Of a DNA stretch of 64,000 nucleotides, positions 8,937-17,936 are shown in pieces. The position numbers and the translations under genes are program-made. Location of the stretch: the NCBI RefSeq assembly GCF_000337335.1, contig NZ_AOJN01000027.1:1-64000 (forward strand), read 5' to 3'. Within the stretch, counting starts at the first letter, position 1; the number at the start of each line of letters is the position of its first letter. The notes under the pieces were generated by a model. That model saw only the letters and a program-made list of their open reading frames with translations. It was not told the origin of the DNA and did no database searches. Source of the stretch: Halorubrum distributum JCM 10118 (lineage in GTDB: Archaea; Halobacteriota; Halobacteria; Halobacteriales; Haloferacaceae).

Positions 8937-10001
8937 ATGACGCATCCGAACGACGTCGCCGTCGGCATCGTCGGCCTCGGCGGCATCGGGTCCCACCACG
9001 CGACGAAGCTGGTCGAACGCGACGCGAACCTCGTCGCCGGGATGGACATCGACGCGGACGCCCGGGCGCGGTTCCACGAGGAGTTCGACATCCCGGCCTA
9101 CGAGGACGAGGCGGCCCTCTACGACGACTGCGACGCCGTGTTGATCACCACGCCGAACCGCTTCCACGAGGTGTACGCGACCTCCGCGCTGGAGGCCGGC
9201 CTCGACGTCCTCTTGGAGAAGCCGCTGGCGCACACGCTCGAGAGCGCCGAGCGCATCGCCGAGGCCGCCCGCGACGCCGAGGGATTCTGTATGGTCGGGT
9301 TCAACAACCGGTTCGCGGAGCCGGTCCGGGTGGTCAAACACTACCAGGACGAGGGGCGGTTCGGCGAGACGACCCACGTCGAGGCGAACTACGTGCGCCG
9401 GCGGGGCGTCCCCGGCCGCGGGTCGTGGTTCACGTCGGCCGACGTCGCCGGCGGCGGCGCGCTCATCGACATCGGCGTCCACGCGATCGATCTCGCCCTC
9501 TACTTCCTCGATCACCCCGAGGTCGTGGAGGTCTCGGGGGAGACGCGCTCGGAGTTCGGCGGCCGCGACGACTACGCGTACGTCCACATGTGGGGCGACG
9601 ACTCGGGTCCGGAGGGGTTCGACGTCGACGACTCCGCGTCGGCGTTCATCCGCGCCGCCGACGGCTCCACGGTGTCGCTGGAAGTCGCGTGGGCGACGAA
9701 CCGACCGGCGACGGACGAGTTCGTCGTTCGCGGCACCGAGGCGGGCGCGACGCTCGACCGCGGCAGCGACGACCTCACGATCCACGAGGCGGGCGTCGGC
9801 GGCGGCCACCACCTCACGGACGCGACGGTCGAGACGCGCGATGGCGACGGCCACGCCGCCGAGCAGGCGACGTTCCTCGAAGCGGTCGCCGCGGGCGAGG
9901 CGCCCGCGATCAACACCGTCGAGGAGGGGTTACGCGTCCAGCGGGTCATCGACGCGATCTACCGGTCCTCGGAGACCGGCGCGGCGGTCCGGCTGGACTG
10001 A
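8937..10001 (+). CDS. Gfo/Idh/MocA family NAD(P)-dependent oxidoreductase
   Basis: A 354-residue dehydrogenase. Residues 9-17 (GIVGLGGIG) form the Rossmann dinucleotide loop. LEKPLA at about 92-97 is the family signature, with the catalytic Lys. GGGALIDIGVHAIDLALYFL (about 175-195) supplies the conserved D-x-x-x-H catalytic pair. Substrates of the family are sugars, inositols or related alcohols; none can be assigned here. Length is normal. The short element with a covarying hairpin follows about 10 bp after the stop codon. Confidence 0.88.
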   Translation: MTHPNDVAVGIVGLGGIGSHHATKLVERDANLVAGMDIDADARARFHEEFDIPAYEDEAALYDDCDAVLITTPNRFHEVYATSALEAGLDVLLEKPLAHTLESAERIAEAARDAEGFCMVGFNNRFAEPVRVVKHYQDEGRFGETTHVEANYVRRRGVPGRGSWFTSADVAGGGALIDIGVHAIDLALYFLDHPEVVEVSGETRSEFGGRDDYAYVHMWGDDSGPEGFDVDDSASAFIRAADGSTVSLEVAWATNRPATDEFVVRGTEAGATLDRGSDDLTIHEAGVGGGHHLTDATVETRDGDGHAAEQATFLEAVAAGEAPAINTVEEGLRVQRVIDAIYRSSETGAAVRLD

Positions 10002-10009
10002 GCGGCCCG

Positions 10010-10041
10010 TTTGAAATCCTCTTCAAGAGATACATTCGCTG
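10010..10041 (+). repeat. Short hairpin repeat, copy 1
   Basis: TTGAAATCC, then the hairpin CTCTT-C-AAGAG, then ATACATTCGC. The same frame of flanking words with a different hairpin (CGTCT-TC-AGACG) occurs at 12350-12381. Each copy lies just after a + strand gene. It could be a transcription end signal or a trace of a small mobile element. Confidence 0.6.
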
Positions 10042-10148
10042 CCAGTTCCGTTCAATATAGAGGGAGAGATGAGCGATAGCGGGAGTGAGTACTGTAGATC
10101 GGTCGCGGTAGTTTGATACGTAAACGGACGCGACCGACACCGACTCTC

Positions 10149-10542
10149 GCTTATAAATAGCCGGCGGTGGCGCGCCTGCGAGCGGCCGGAGCGAAGCGGA
10201 GGCCGCGAGCCAGCCCGCGAGGGACGCGGTGAGCGCTCGGAGAGCGCGAACCGCGAGGCTGGGGAGGTGTGAGGCTGCGGTCCCGCGAGCGACCGAAGGG
10301 AGTGAGCGGGATCACGGAAGACGCAGCCCGCGCAGCGAAGCGAGCAGGAACGTCTTCCGGTGGTGCTGTGCGGTGTGGGGCGGGAATCAAAGGGGCAGCC
10401 GGCGAGGCGCGCGGACGCTCGCTGTGCTCCTCGTCACTCGCGTTGCTCGTTCCTGCAGTGCTTACTTCGCCTCCGCGCGCCTCGCCGGCTGGGGCTTTGG
10501 AGGAACTCGCCGCAGTAGCGTCACTCACTTATAAACAGCCGA
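10149..10542 (+). repeat. Structured intergenic repeat, copy B
   Basis: Bounded by GCTTATAAATAGCCG on the left and CTTATAAACAGCCGACAG (from about 10528) on the right. It carries the boxes GGACGCGG, CCGCGAGGCTGGGGAGG, AATCAAAGGGGCAG and CTGGGGCTTTGGAGG in the order seen in copy A. A 19-bp perfect stem pairs 10397-10415 with 10472-10490; its sequence differs from copy A. Extra hairpins, TCCCGC with GCGGGA and CGGAAGACG with CGTCTTCCG, are inserted between boxes. A further TCTATTTATAAAT follows at 10558. From 10570 to 10798 I see nothing beyond spacer sequence. Confidence 0.8.
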
Positions 10543-10798
10543 CAGCGACTCCGCAATTCTATTTATAAATGGACTCACTCACGACCTACTACACCTACTC
10601 CCGCACCCGATCAGGAAGCACGTTCATCGACCGACTGTTTCGGTTGAGAATCTGCCTGACGGATCGGATTTCGACAGAGCCGACCGCGCCAGTCGAGGGT
10701 AGCGGTCCCGATCAGCGACGCTGCCCGCCCCGACCCCCGGTGACTCCCTCCGCGATGGGAACCTATTCGGTGCTGGGCGCTCTTCCGTCGGACAACTC

Positions 10799-12001
10799 GT
10801 GACCCGCGATCCCGGCCCGACGCCGCCCTCCGAACGGATCACCAGCCTCGACGCCCTCCGGGGGTTCGCGCTGCTCGGCATCCTCGTCATCAACATCCGC
10901 GTCTTCTCGATGCCGGAGCAGACCCTGCTCAACCCCAACGTGTACGGCGACTTCTCCGGGCTCAACTACTGGACGTGGTTCCTCGGCCACGTGTTCGCGC
11001 AGTCGAAGTTCATCACCATCTTCTCGGCGCTGTTCGGCGCGGGCGTCCTCATGTTCATCGAGAGTAAAGAAGAGAAGGGACAAGACGCCGTCCGCCTCCA
11101 CCTCCGGCGGACCGCGGTGCTGATCGCGGTCGGACTCCTCCACGCCTACCTGCTTTGGTACGGGGATATCCTCGTCGCGTACGGGTTCACGGGTATCTTC
11201 CTCCTCTTCGTCCGCGACCTCGACGCGCGCCGGCTCGCCGGGCTCGCCGGGGTATTCCTGCTCTTCATCCCCGCGATCGAGCTGTTCGCCGCGGTCTCGA
11301 TCGGCGGCGAGGCGCTCGCCGGGCAGTGGCTGCCCTCGGAGGCCGCGATCCGACAGGAGGTGGCCGCCTACCGCGGCGGCTGGCTCGACCAGATGAGCCA
11401 CCGCGTCGACTCCTCGTTCCAGCGACAGACGAGCGGGTTCATCGGGTCGAGCTTCTGGCGGGTCGGCGGCGTCATGCTCCTCGGCATGGCGCTGTACAAG
11501 CGCGGCGTGCTGACCGGCGAGCGATCGACGGCGTTCTACCGGCGGCTCGTCGCGGGCGGCGTCGTCGGCGTCGGCATCGTCGTCGCCGGCGTCGCCTACA
11601 TCGAGGCGAACGACTGGAGCGCGGGCGCCGCGCTGTACTGGCGGCAGTTCAACTACGTCGGGAGCCTCCTCGTCGCCGGCGGCTACGTCGGACTGATCAC
11701 CCTGTTCGTCCGGTGGCGCGGCGAGGGGATCGTCACCCGCGCGCTCGCCGCGGTCGGCCGGACCGCGTTCACGAACTACCTCCTCCAGACGGTGATCGCG
11801 ACGACGATCTTCTACGGGCACGGGCTCGGGCTGTTCGGCTACGTCAGCCGGGTCGAGGCGATGGGGATCGTCGTCGGGATCTGGGCGGTCCAGGTCGTCC
11901 TCTCGGTGCTCTGGCTCCGGTACTTCCGGTTCGGTCCCGTCGAGTGGGTGTGGCGCACGCTCACCTACGGCGAGGCGCAGCCGATGCGGCTCGGGAACTG
12001 A
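10799..12001 (+). CDS. DUF418 (YeiB-like) integral membrane protein
   Basis: A 400-residue polytopic membrane protein. It opens with the family pattern RITSLDALRGFALLGILVINI and continues with about ten hydrophobic segments. HAYLLWYGDILVAYGFTGIFL and, near the end, GRTAFTNYLLQTVIATTIFY are typical DUF418 signatures. The family is thought to act as a membrane transporter or acyltransferase-like protein, but the biochemical role is unsettled. The start is a GTG at 10799 with CCTATTCGG about 35 bp upstream as a weak promoter candidate. It is separated from repeat copy B by about 230 bp. Confidence 0.85.
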   Translation: MTRDPGPTPPSERITSLDALRGFALLGILVINIRVFSMPEQTLLNPNVYGDFSGLNYWTWFLGHVFAQSKFITIFSALFGAGVLMFIESKEEKGQDAVRLHLRRTAVLIAVGLLHAYLLWYGDILVAYGFTGIFLLFVRDLDARRLAGLAGVFLLFIPAIELFAAVSIGGEALAGQWLPSEAAIRQEVAAYRGGWLDQMSHRVDSSFQRQTSGFIGSSFWRVGGVMLLGMALYKRGVLTGERSTAFYRRLVAGGVVGVGIVVAGVAYIEANDWSAGAALYWRQFNYVGSLLVAGGYVGLITLFVRWRGEGIVTRALAAVGRTAFTNYLLQTVIATTIFYGHGLGLFGYVSRVEAMGIVVGIWAVQVVLSVLWLRYFRFGPVEWVWRTLTYGEAQPMRLGN

Positions 12002-12086
12002 CCGGGCGCGCCCCTCGGGTCGCGCCCGTTCTCCGAACTGAGACTCGCGTGGACACGTTCAACACCCTCCCGCCGAACCCCCGTCC

Positions 12087-12314
12087 ATGACCGGCTTCGA
12101 CGTCCACGACCACCGCCACGAACTGAAGCAGCTCCGCGACTCGGGCGCGACGAGCCTCTGGGAGAACCGCGAGGAGATGGCGTGTCCGGTGTGCGACGAC
12201 GTCTTCTCGCGGCTGTTCGTCACCCGACAGGCGGGGACGACGTTCCCCGAGAACGACGGCGCCCGGTTCTGTCTGCTCCGCGACGACGATGCGGTGTACC
12301 TGTTCAGGCACTGA
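12087..12314 (+). CDS. Small CxxC protein, DUF7385-like
   Basis: A 75-residue haloarchaeal protein with one CPVC knuckle (C33-P-V-C36), a third Cys in ARFCLLRDDD and a conserved end DDDAVYLFRH. This pattern matches small proteins that, from memory, are often named 'flagella cluster protein' or DUF7385 in haloarchaea; that name is by gene position, not function. It may bind zinc using the three cysteines and a histidine. It starts with an ATG 85 bp after the DUF418 gene on the same strand, so co-transcription is possible. Confidence 0.7.
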   Translation: MTGFDVHDHRHELKQLRDSGATSLWENREEMACPVCDDVFSRLFVTRQAGTTFPENDGARFCLLRDDDAVYLFRH

Positions 12315-12349
12315 GCGCACAGGCGATCGGTTATCGGAGCGCCGGCTCC

Positions 12350-12381
12350 GTTGAAATCCCGTCTTCAGACGTACATTCGCC
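12350..12381 (+). repeat. Short hairpin repeat, copy 2
   Basis: TTGAAATCC, the hairpin CGTCT-TC-AGACG, and GTACATTCGC. It matches the copy at 10010-10041 in its flanking words but not in the stem, where both arms have changed together. It lies 36 bp after a + strand stop codon. Confidence 0.6.
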
Positions 12382-12448
12382 CGAAACGGCTGGTCGCTGA
12401 AGAGTGCGAATTGATCGCTGAGACACCTCCCGGCTTGAGACGAACCGA

Positions 12449-12739
12449 CTACGCACTCGCGGGGGCGCTGTCGGCATCGCCGTCATCGATGAGCGGGTAA
12501 TCGATGTGGACTTCGATGCGGTCGAACGGGACGACCGGTTGTATCGCGCCGCCGGGGCCGCCCTCTTCGAGCGGAAGGATACCCAGGACTTCCAGCTGCT
12601 TCAGGTCAGAGTGGACGTCGGATACGTCCCTCTCGACGAGCCGCGCCGCTTCGCGCATGCTTTCGGGAGCTTCCTCGGCGATGGCCCGGATGAGATTCAG
12701 GCGGAGCGGGGTGAGACCGTGTGCGAACTTATCGGAGTT
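12449..12739 (-). pseudogene. Truncated haloarchaeal HTH regulator (HVO_A0114-type)
   Basis: The reading frame from 12739 to 12449 encodes SDKFAHGLTPLRLNLIR and then MREAARLVERDVSDVHSDLK, LEVLGILPLEEGG, and VVPFDRIEVHIDYPL. These are the wHTH core and C-terminal end of a common haloarchaeal regulator family. The N-terminal region before SDKF is missing: an in-frame TAA lies at 12740-12742 and the sequence beyond it is AT-rich and unrelated. The first ATG inside (12658) would give only 69 residues, starting in the middle of the recognition helix region. It is most likely a 5'-deleted pseudogene. Confidence 0.7.
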
Positions 12740-12784
12740 TTACCGACCGCAAACGATATACTGTATTGGAGTTATCGTTCTGAT

Positions 12785-13000
12785 ATGTATGGGACTGTTC
12801 GGGAATCGCTTGAAGACTGGTATAAGCCGAGTATTCAGTCTGCGATAATTGTCTTGATGGGTTCGAGTTTTTGCCTCTATCTGTTCCTCAACAGTCCCGA
12901 TTTTACGAACCCGTACTACGTTTTCGGAGTCGGAGTGATGGGCTTCACAATCGTCTTTGCGGCGCTTATGCTCATTTCTGTGCTACTGAAGCGCCGATAG
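12785..13000 (+). CDS. Small AT-rich membrane protein
   Basis: A 71-residue protein with two transmembrane segments, about 18-36 (IQSAIIVLMGSSFCLYLFL) and 44-67 (YYVFGVGVMGFTIVFAALML), and a basic end KRR. The ATG at 12785 lies about 28 bp downstream of CGATATACTG (about 12756-12765). The gene is clearly richer in A and T than its neighbours and abuts the broken HTH gene, suggesting the segment 12740-13020 was acquired by insertion. An open frame extends further upstream, but that part is antisense to the HTH remnant. No family was recognised. Confidence 0.6.
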   Translation: MYGTVRESLEDWYKPSIQSAIIVLMGSSFCLYLFLNSPDFTNPYYVFGVGVMGFTIVFAALMLISVLLKRR

Positions 13001-13073
13001 ACTACTACCCCTGTATTGAGCGCGATTGGGCCGGAATATATCTCTTGTGACGGATCGCAACTGATCCGGGGCG

Positions 13074-14702
13074 TCAGTCGTCGCCCACCGGGTCGACGCC
13101 GGGATCGGGGTCGTCGATGTACCGCTCGGTCCACGTGCCCCGCGAGAACCACGCGACCCCGACGATCGCGCCGAGGACGTTTCCGAGCGCCATGCCGACC
13201 CAGACGCCGGTCTCTCCCCAGTCGGCGACGAACACGAGGTATGCCACGCTCGCGACCCGGCCGACCCACAGCGTGACGATCGAGATGACCATCGCCGTCT
13301 TGGTGTTGCCCGCGCCGCGGAACGCGCCGAGGATTACCTGCGAGACGCCGATGAAGGCGAACTCGACGGACCGGATCCGGACGTACTCGACCGCGTAGGA
13401 GATGGTCGCCGGCGCGTCCGGCACGTCGCCGAGGAACGCGCCCACGATCGGCTCGGTGAACGCGACGGCGACGACCGCGACGAGGAACATCACGCCCGCG
13501 CCGGTCGTGGCGGCGAACTTCACCGCCTTGGCGGCCCGGTCGGCGCGGTTCGCGCCGAGGTTCTGCCCGACCATCGTGTCGATGGCGCGGCCGAGCCCCA
13601 TCGCGGGCAGGAAGACGAGCGAGATGAGACGGTTCCCGAGCCCGTACGCCGCGACGACGGGCGGCGAGAACGTGACGATCATCGCCGTGAGCGTGATCAT
13701 CGCCATCGCGCTCGTCGTCTGCTCGACGCTGGAGGGGAGCCCGAGCCGGAAGATGTCGCGGATGAAATCGAGGTCCGGGACGAGGTGGCCGAACGTCACG
13801 TCTGGGCCGTAGCCCGTCCCGAAGAGGATCCAGAGCCCGATGGCGGTCGCGACGCCCCGGGAGAGGATCGTCGCGAGCGCGGCGCCCTGAATGCCGATCC
13901 CGGTGATCCCCGTCGCCGAGAGCAGGATCGCCTCCAGCGCGACCGGGTCGAGCGCGCCGAGGCCGGGCACCGCGGCGAGCCACCCGAACAGCGGGTTCCC
14001 CTCGAACCCGAAGATGAAGAACGGGTCGAGCAGGACGTTCAGGAGGACGGAAACGAACATCACCGCCATCGGCGTCCGCGTGTCGCCGTAGCCGCGCATC
14101 AGCGCCGAGAAGACGAAGAAGCCGAACATCAGGGGGATACCCGCGAAGATGACCTCCATGTAGTCGGCCGCGAGCGGGATCACCGTCGCCGCGGTGTCCG
14201 CGTCGCTCGGGAGGATCTCGAGCGCCGGCCGGGTGTAGAAGTAGCCGCCGACACCGATCAGCACCGACAGCACCGAGACGGTGAAGATCGTCTGTCCCGC
14301 CACGAGCCCGGCGGACCCCTCGCCGTCCGCGCCGGTGTACTGCGCGACGAGGATCGCGCCCGCCGTCGTGAACCCGCCGGCGACCGCGATCAGGAGGAAG
14401 ATGAGCGGGAACGCGAGGCTGATCGCGCCGACGGCCTCAGCCGAGAGCCGGCCGAGGTAGAGAGTGTCGACGATGTTGTACGTCACCTGTAGCAGCTGGA
14501 TGACGACGATCGGCCACGCGAGGCGGAACAGCGGCCGGAGGAGGCTCCCTTCGGTGATCGACTCGTCGTCGAGCGGGCCGTCGTCGTCGCCGGGGCCACC
14601 GGACGGACCGGCGACGGGACCGTCCGACGGGTTGCCGGATGGGCCGTCGGGCGAACCGTCGTCGGAGGGGTCGTCCGAGTCGGCAGCGGGCTCGTCGCTC
14701 AC
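13074..14702 (-). CDS. MATE family efflux transporter
   Basis: A 542-residue protein with an unusually long acidic, Gly/Pro/Ser-rich N-terminal tail (about 50 residues) followed by twelve hydrophobic segments in two similar halves. RLAWPIVVIQLLQVTYNIVDT near residue 60 and RLGLPSSVEQTTSAM near 315 mark the starts of the two MATE halves; GRAIDTMVGQNLGANR is a typical conserved loop. It is expected to export cationic or drug-like compounds by exchange for sodium or protons. It is not in an operon: the mscS-like gene upstream on the same strand ends 45 bp away. Confidence 0.87.
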   Translation of the reverse strand: MSDEPAADSDDPSDDGSPDGPSGNPSDGPVAGPSGGPGDDDGPLDDESITEGSLLRPLFRLAWPIVVIQLLQVTYNIVDTLYLGRLSAEAVGAISLAFPLIFLLIAVAGGFTTAGAILVAQYTGADGEGSAGLVAGQTIFTVSVLSVLIGVGGYFYTRPALEILPSDADTAATVIPLAADYMEVIFAGIPLMFGFFVFSALMRGYGDTRTPMAVMFVSVLLNVLLDPFFIFGFEGNPLFGWLAAVPGLGALDPVALEAILLSATGITGIGIQGAALATILSRGVATAIGLWILFGTGYGPDVTFGHLVPDLDFIRDIFRLGLPSSVEQTTSAMAMITLTAMIVTFSPPVVAAYGLGNRLISLVFLPAMGLGRAIDTMVGQNLGANRADRAAKAVKFAATTGAGVMFLVAVVAVAFTEPIVGAFLGDVPDAPATISYAVEYVRIRSVEFAFIGVSQVILGAFRGAGNTKTAMVISIVTLWVGRVASVAYLVFVADWGETGVWVGMALGNVLGAIVGVAWFSRGTWTERYIDDPDPGVDPVGDD

Positions 14703-14746
14703 TGCCGTACAAACGCCGGTGGCGCTCTATCAGGCTTCCGATCCGG

Positions 14747-15838
14747 TCACTGTTCCGCCGCGCCACTGCCCCGATCGTCCCGGTCGCGTCGGGTGCCGGC
14801 GCCGCTCGACGACGCGGAAGCGTCGCTTCCGGGTCGGTCCGCGTCCGTGGCGGCGTCGTCGCTGAGGTCCGGGGCGGCGGCCGCGGGCGCGTCGGGGTCG
14901 ACGCCGTTCGGCGTCCCGGACCCGGACTCGACGCGCGCGACGCCGGAGGTGTCGTCGAAGACGAGGTGCCGGTGCGGGTACGCCATCGTGACGTTCGCCT
15001 CCGGATCCCCGAGCCGCTGGCGGATGTTCGTGTTCACGTCCGACTGGACCTTCGCCAGCTTGTACGGCTTCTTCACCCAGTAGCGGAGCCGCAGGAGGAT
15101 CCCGTTGTCGCCGAACTCGTGGAGCCGACAGTCGGGGCCCGCCATGTACCGCGCCACGCCGATGCGGATGTCGGGGCCGCCGTCGATGACGGCCTCGCAG
15201 TCGCGCGCCGCGCGCTCGATGCGGCGGCGCGCCTCCGGGATGTCGCTCTCGTAGGTGACGAGGACGTCGATCGACCGCCGGGTGCGCTCGTCCTCGGCCG
15301 AGAGGTTCGTGACGTCGCGCTCGCGCATCGTCCCGTTCGGCACCACGAGGAAGGTGTTATCGAGGGTGAATATCTTCGTGTACCGGATCGTGATGTCCTC
15401 GACGAACCCCGCCGTCCCGTCCTCCAGCTCGATCATGTCGCCGATCTCGAACGGCTGGTCGGCGAGGATGAACACGCCGTTGATGAAGTTCCCGACGAGC
15501 GGGGCGAGGACGATACCGATGACCGCCGAGAACACCGCCGTCCCGAGGAGGAGGTCCGAGAACTGGAACCCGGCCGCGCTGAGACCGATGAACAGCGCGA
15601 CGCCGATCGTCCCCACCCGGACCCCGCGAACGATCGTCTGCGCGACGCTCTGTCGCGACACGCGGCGCGCGACCGGCCGGCCGATCAGTCGGACGACGAA
15701 GTTGGCGACGGCGACGCCGACCGCGACCGACGCGATGACCGTCAGAACGCCGGCTCCCGGAAGATCTGCGAGGCGAGAGCCGAGGCCGGCGAGCCGCGAG
15801 ACGACTCCCGCGATCGGCGTCCCCTCCGGGAAGACCAT
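14747..15838 (-). CDS. MscS family mechanosensitive channel
   Basis: A 363-residue small-conductance channel. Three hydrophobic helices occupy about 20-125, the last (FSAVIGIVLAPLVGNFINGVFIL) being the pore-lining TM3. The beta domain follows: DQPFEIGDMIELEDGTAGFVEDITIRYT with VPNGTM, both family hallmarks. The C-terminal tail from about 310 is acidic and disordered. It would release solutes on osmotic downshift. The ATG at 15838 (MVFPEGTP) is preferred to one at 16009, because the longer version overlaps the divergent PAC2 gene and has no membrane-protein character. Confidence 0.88.
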   Translation of the reverse strand: MVFPEGTPIAGVVSRLAGLGSRLADLPGAGVLTVIASVAVGVAVANFVVRLIGRPVARRVSRQSVAQTIVRGVRVGTIGVALFIGLSAAGFQFSDLLLGTAVFSAVIGIVLAPLVGNFINGVFILADQPFEIGDMIELEDGTAGFVEDITIRYTKIFTLDNTFLVVPNGTMRERDVTNLSAEDERTRRSIDVLVTYESDIPEARRRIERAARDCEAVIDGGPDIRIGVARYMAGPDCRLHEFGDNGILLRLRYWVKKPYKLAKVQSDVNTNIRQRLGDPEANVTMAYPHRHLVFDDTSGVARVESGSGTPNGVDPDAPAAAAPDLSDDAATDADRPGSDASASSSGAGTRRDRDDRGSGAAEQ

Positions 15839-15978
15839 GGGAACTCGCGGTCGGCCATCCGAAAAAGCGTTTCTCCCCGTGCCGGTCGCGGCCGCGAGAG
15901 CGCGGGCACAGCGATCGACGGCGCCCCGAGCGCGAGCCGCGGGGCAACCACTATGGCCCGGCTGAGCGAACGGGAGGT

Positions 15979-16728
15979 ATGTCTCGACCGCCCGCGGATC
16001 CGACGACACCGAGGTTCAGCGTCGAACACGACACCGAGCCGGGCGGAACCCTGATAGCCGGCTTCTCCTCGTTCGGGCTCGCCGGGCTGACCGCCGTCGA
16101 CTACCTCGTCGACGACCTCGACCTCGAGGAGACCGGCCACGTCCGGATCGACGGCGCCCCGTCGATCACGCCGTTCACGAAGGGGACGCCGCGGCACCCG
16201 ATCCGGCTCTACACCGACTCGGACCGCGACATCACCGTCCTGGTCGCCGAGCAGTTCGTCCCGCCGTTCCTCGGCGAGCTGCTCGCGGACGCCCTCCTCG
16301 ACTGGACGGAGGCGAACGAGGTCGACGAGATCGCGGTGTTGGCGGGTGTTCCCGTGGCGCACGGTCCCGACGCCCACCGCACCTTCCACGTCGCCACCGA
16401 GGACTACCGCGCCGCCCGCCTCGACGACGGCCCGGACGTCCCCGCGATGGAGTCCGGCTTCCTCGACGGGGCGAACGCCGGCCTGCTCGAACGCGGGATC
16501 GACTCCCCGCTCGGCGTCGGGGTGCTCGTCACGCCGGTCCACGCCCAGGCGCCCGACGTCGACGCCGCGGTGCGGCTCGTCGACACGGCGAACGCGACCT
16601 ACGACCTCGGCGTGGACGCGGCCCCCCTGGAGGCGTTCGCGGAGGAGATCCGACGGCGCTACGAGGACCTCGCCGAGCGGATCGAAGAGCGGGAGCCGGA
16701 GGGGAGCTACGACCGAATGTACATGTGA
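15979..16728 (+). CDS. PAC2 family protein (proteasome assembly chaperone-like)
   Basis: A 249-residue protein of the PAC2 superfamily. GGTLIAGFSSFGLAGLTAVDYL near the N terminus, VLVAEQFVPPFLGELLADALL and VDEIAVLAGVPVAHG are the family core. The eukaryotic relative PAC2 helps assemble the 20S proteasome; in archaea this role has been proposed but is not settled. There is a C-terminal coiled-coil-like acidic helix (RRRYEDLAERIEEREPEG). It is divergent from mscS and is followed by the trmB-like gene, which has its own AT-rich promoter. Confidence 0.82.
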   Translation: MSRPPADPTTPRFSVEHDTEPGGTLIAGFSSFGLAGLTAVDYLVDDLDLEETGHVRIDGAPSITPFTKGTPRHPIRLYTDSDRDITVLVAEQFVPPFLGELLADALLDWTEANEVDEIAVLAGVPVAHGPDAHRTFHVATEDYRAARLDDGPDVPAMESGFLDGANAGLLERGIDSPLGVGVLVTPVHAQAPDVDAAVRLVDTANATYDLGVDAAPLEAFAEEIRRRYEDLAERIEEREPEGSYDRMYM

Positions 16729-16825
16729 CCGGTCGGCCGTCGGCGGGGCGAGGACCACGCTCCGAAAACGCGTACAACTCGGCTCATAGTAAAAAGCTAT
16801 AATCCCCGCCCCCCTTCATCGGACC

Positions 16826-17878
16826 ATGACAGACGATCTCCGCGACACCCTCGACCGCGTCGGGGACCGGTTCAACCTCGGCGAGTACGAGATCGACGCG
16901 TACCTCGCGGTGCTGGAGCACGGGGAACTGACGGCGAGCGACATCGCCGACCGGACCGACATCCCGCAGCCGCGGGTGTACGACACCGTGCGGAGCCTCT
17001 CGGACCGCGGGCTCGTCGAGCTCCGCGAGTCGCGGCCGATGAAGATCGTCGCGGTCGACCCCGACGACGCCTTCGGCGACTTGCGCTCGTCGTTCGCGGA
17101 GATGGTCGACGAGCTGGAGGCGCGCTACACCGCGCCGACTCGCGAGACCGAGGCGGTGTCGCTCGTGAAGTCGCGCTCGACGATCCTCCGGTACCTCGAA
17201 GAGGTGATCGAGAACGCGGAGTACGAGCTCGCCCTGTCGCTCACGCCCGGCCTCCTCCGGCGGTTCCGCGACGAACTCGCCGCGAAGGTCGCGGCGGGCG
17301 TCAGCGTCGAACTGCTGGTCACGCCCGCGTCGAACGCCCCCGACCCGACGGAGTTCGACTACCTGGAGGTCGCGACCATCGCACGCGCCCGCCGGGGGAT
17401 CACCACGCCGGTCCTCGCGGTCGGCGACGGCGAGTACTCCGTGTACGCCACGCAGGACGCGCTGCGTGACGACCGCGAGCGCTACGGCGTCATCTTCAAC
17501 CGCTCCGCGCTCGGCTTCCTCGTCTCCGGCTTCTTCGGGACGGTCCTGTGGACGACCGCCGAGACGCTCGCCGCCGACGGGGAGGAACGTCCCTTCCCGC
17601 GCCGCTACGCCTCGATCCGCCGCGCGGTGAAGGATGTCCGCGAGTTCGGCGACGAGGAGTTCTACGCGAGCGTCGAGGGGCGGGACATCGAGACCGGCGA
17701 GGAGGTGACGGTCCGCGGGAAGGTGGTCGACGTCGCGTTCGTCGACACGGAGGAGGTGGCCTCGCTCGTCGTCGAGACCGAGAACGGCCGGGTCGAGATC
17801 GGCGGCCGGGTCGCCGCCTTGGAGGACATCGAGGGCCAGGAGATCGTCATCGGCCGGGACGAGCCGCCCGCGCTGTGA
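16826..17878 (+). CDS. trmB: TrmB family transcription regulator
   Basis: A 350-residue regulator. Residues 1-80 form the TrmB winged helix ([40 protein letters not shown]). About 110-250 is the sugar-sensing domain with [22 protein letters not shown], followed by a C-terminal beta-rich domain. Length and layout match the haloarchaeal TrmB that switches between glycolysis and gluconeogenesis in Halobacterium; orthology is inferred from similarity recalled, not computed. The AT-rich CATAGTAAAAAGCTATAATC before the ATG is a likely promoter and possible self-binding region. Confidence 0.83.
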   Translation: MTDDLRDTLDRVGDRFNLGEYEIDAYLAVLEHGELTASDIADRTDIPQPRVYDTVRSLSDRGLVELRESRPMKIVAVDPDDAFGDLRSSFAEMVDELEARYTAPTRETEAVSLVKSRSTILRYLEEVIENAEYELALSLTPGLLRRFRDELAAKVAAGVSVELLVTPASNAPDPTEFDYLEVATIARARRGITTPVLAVGDGEYSVYATQDALRDDRERYGVIFNRSALGFLVSGFFGTVLWTTAETLAADGEERPFPRRYASIRRAVKDVREFGDEEFYASVEGRDIETGEEVTVRGKVVDVAFVDTEEVASLVVETENGRVEIGGRVAALEDIEGQEIVIGRDEPPAL

Positions 17879-17936
17879 GGCGAGGTCCGGGCCCCCGGAG
17901 GTCGCCGTTCAAGTGCGCGCGGCCCAAAGCGACTCC

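Noticed and set aside
10569-10802. A 77-codon frame after repeat copy B
   Set aside because: No homologous pattern, starts inside a TTTATAAAT box and has non-acidic random composition.
12506-12784. 5' extension of the small membrane gene at 12785
   Set aside because: This part is antisense to the truncated HTH regulator and is GC-rich, unlike the membrane gene itself.
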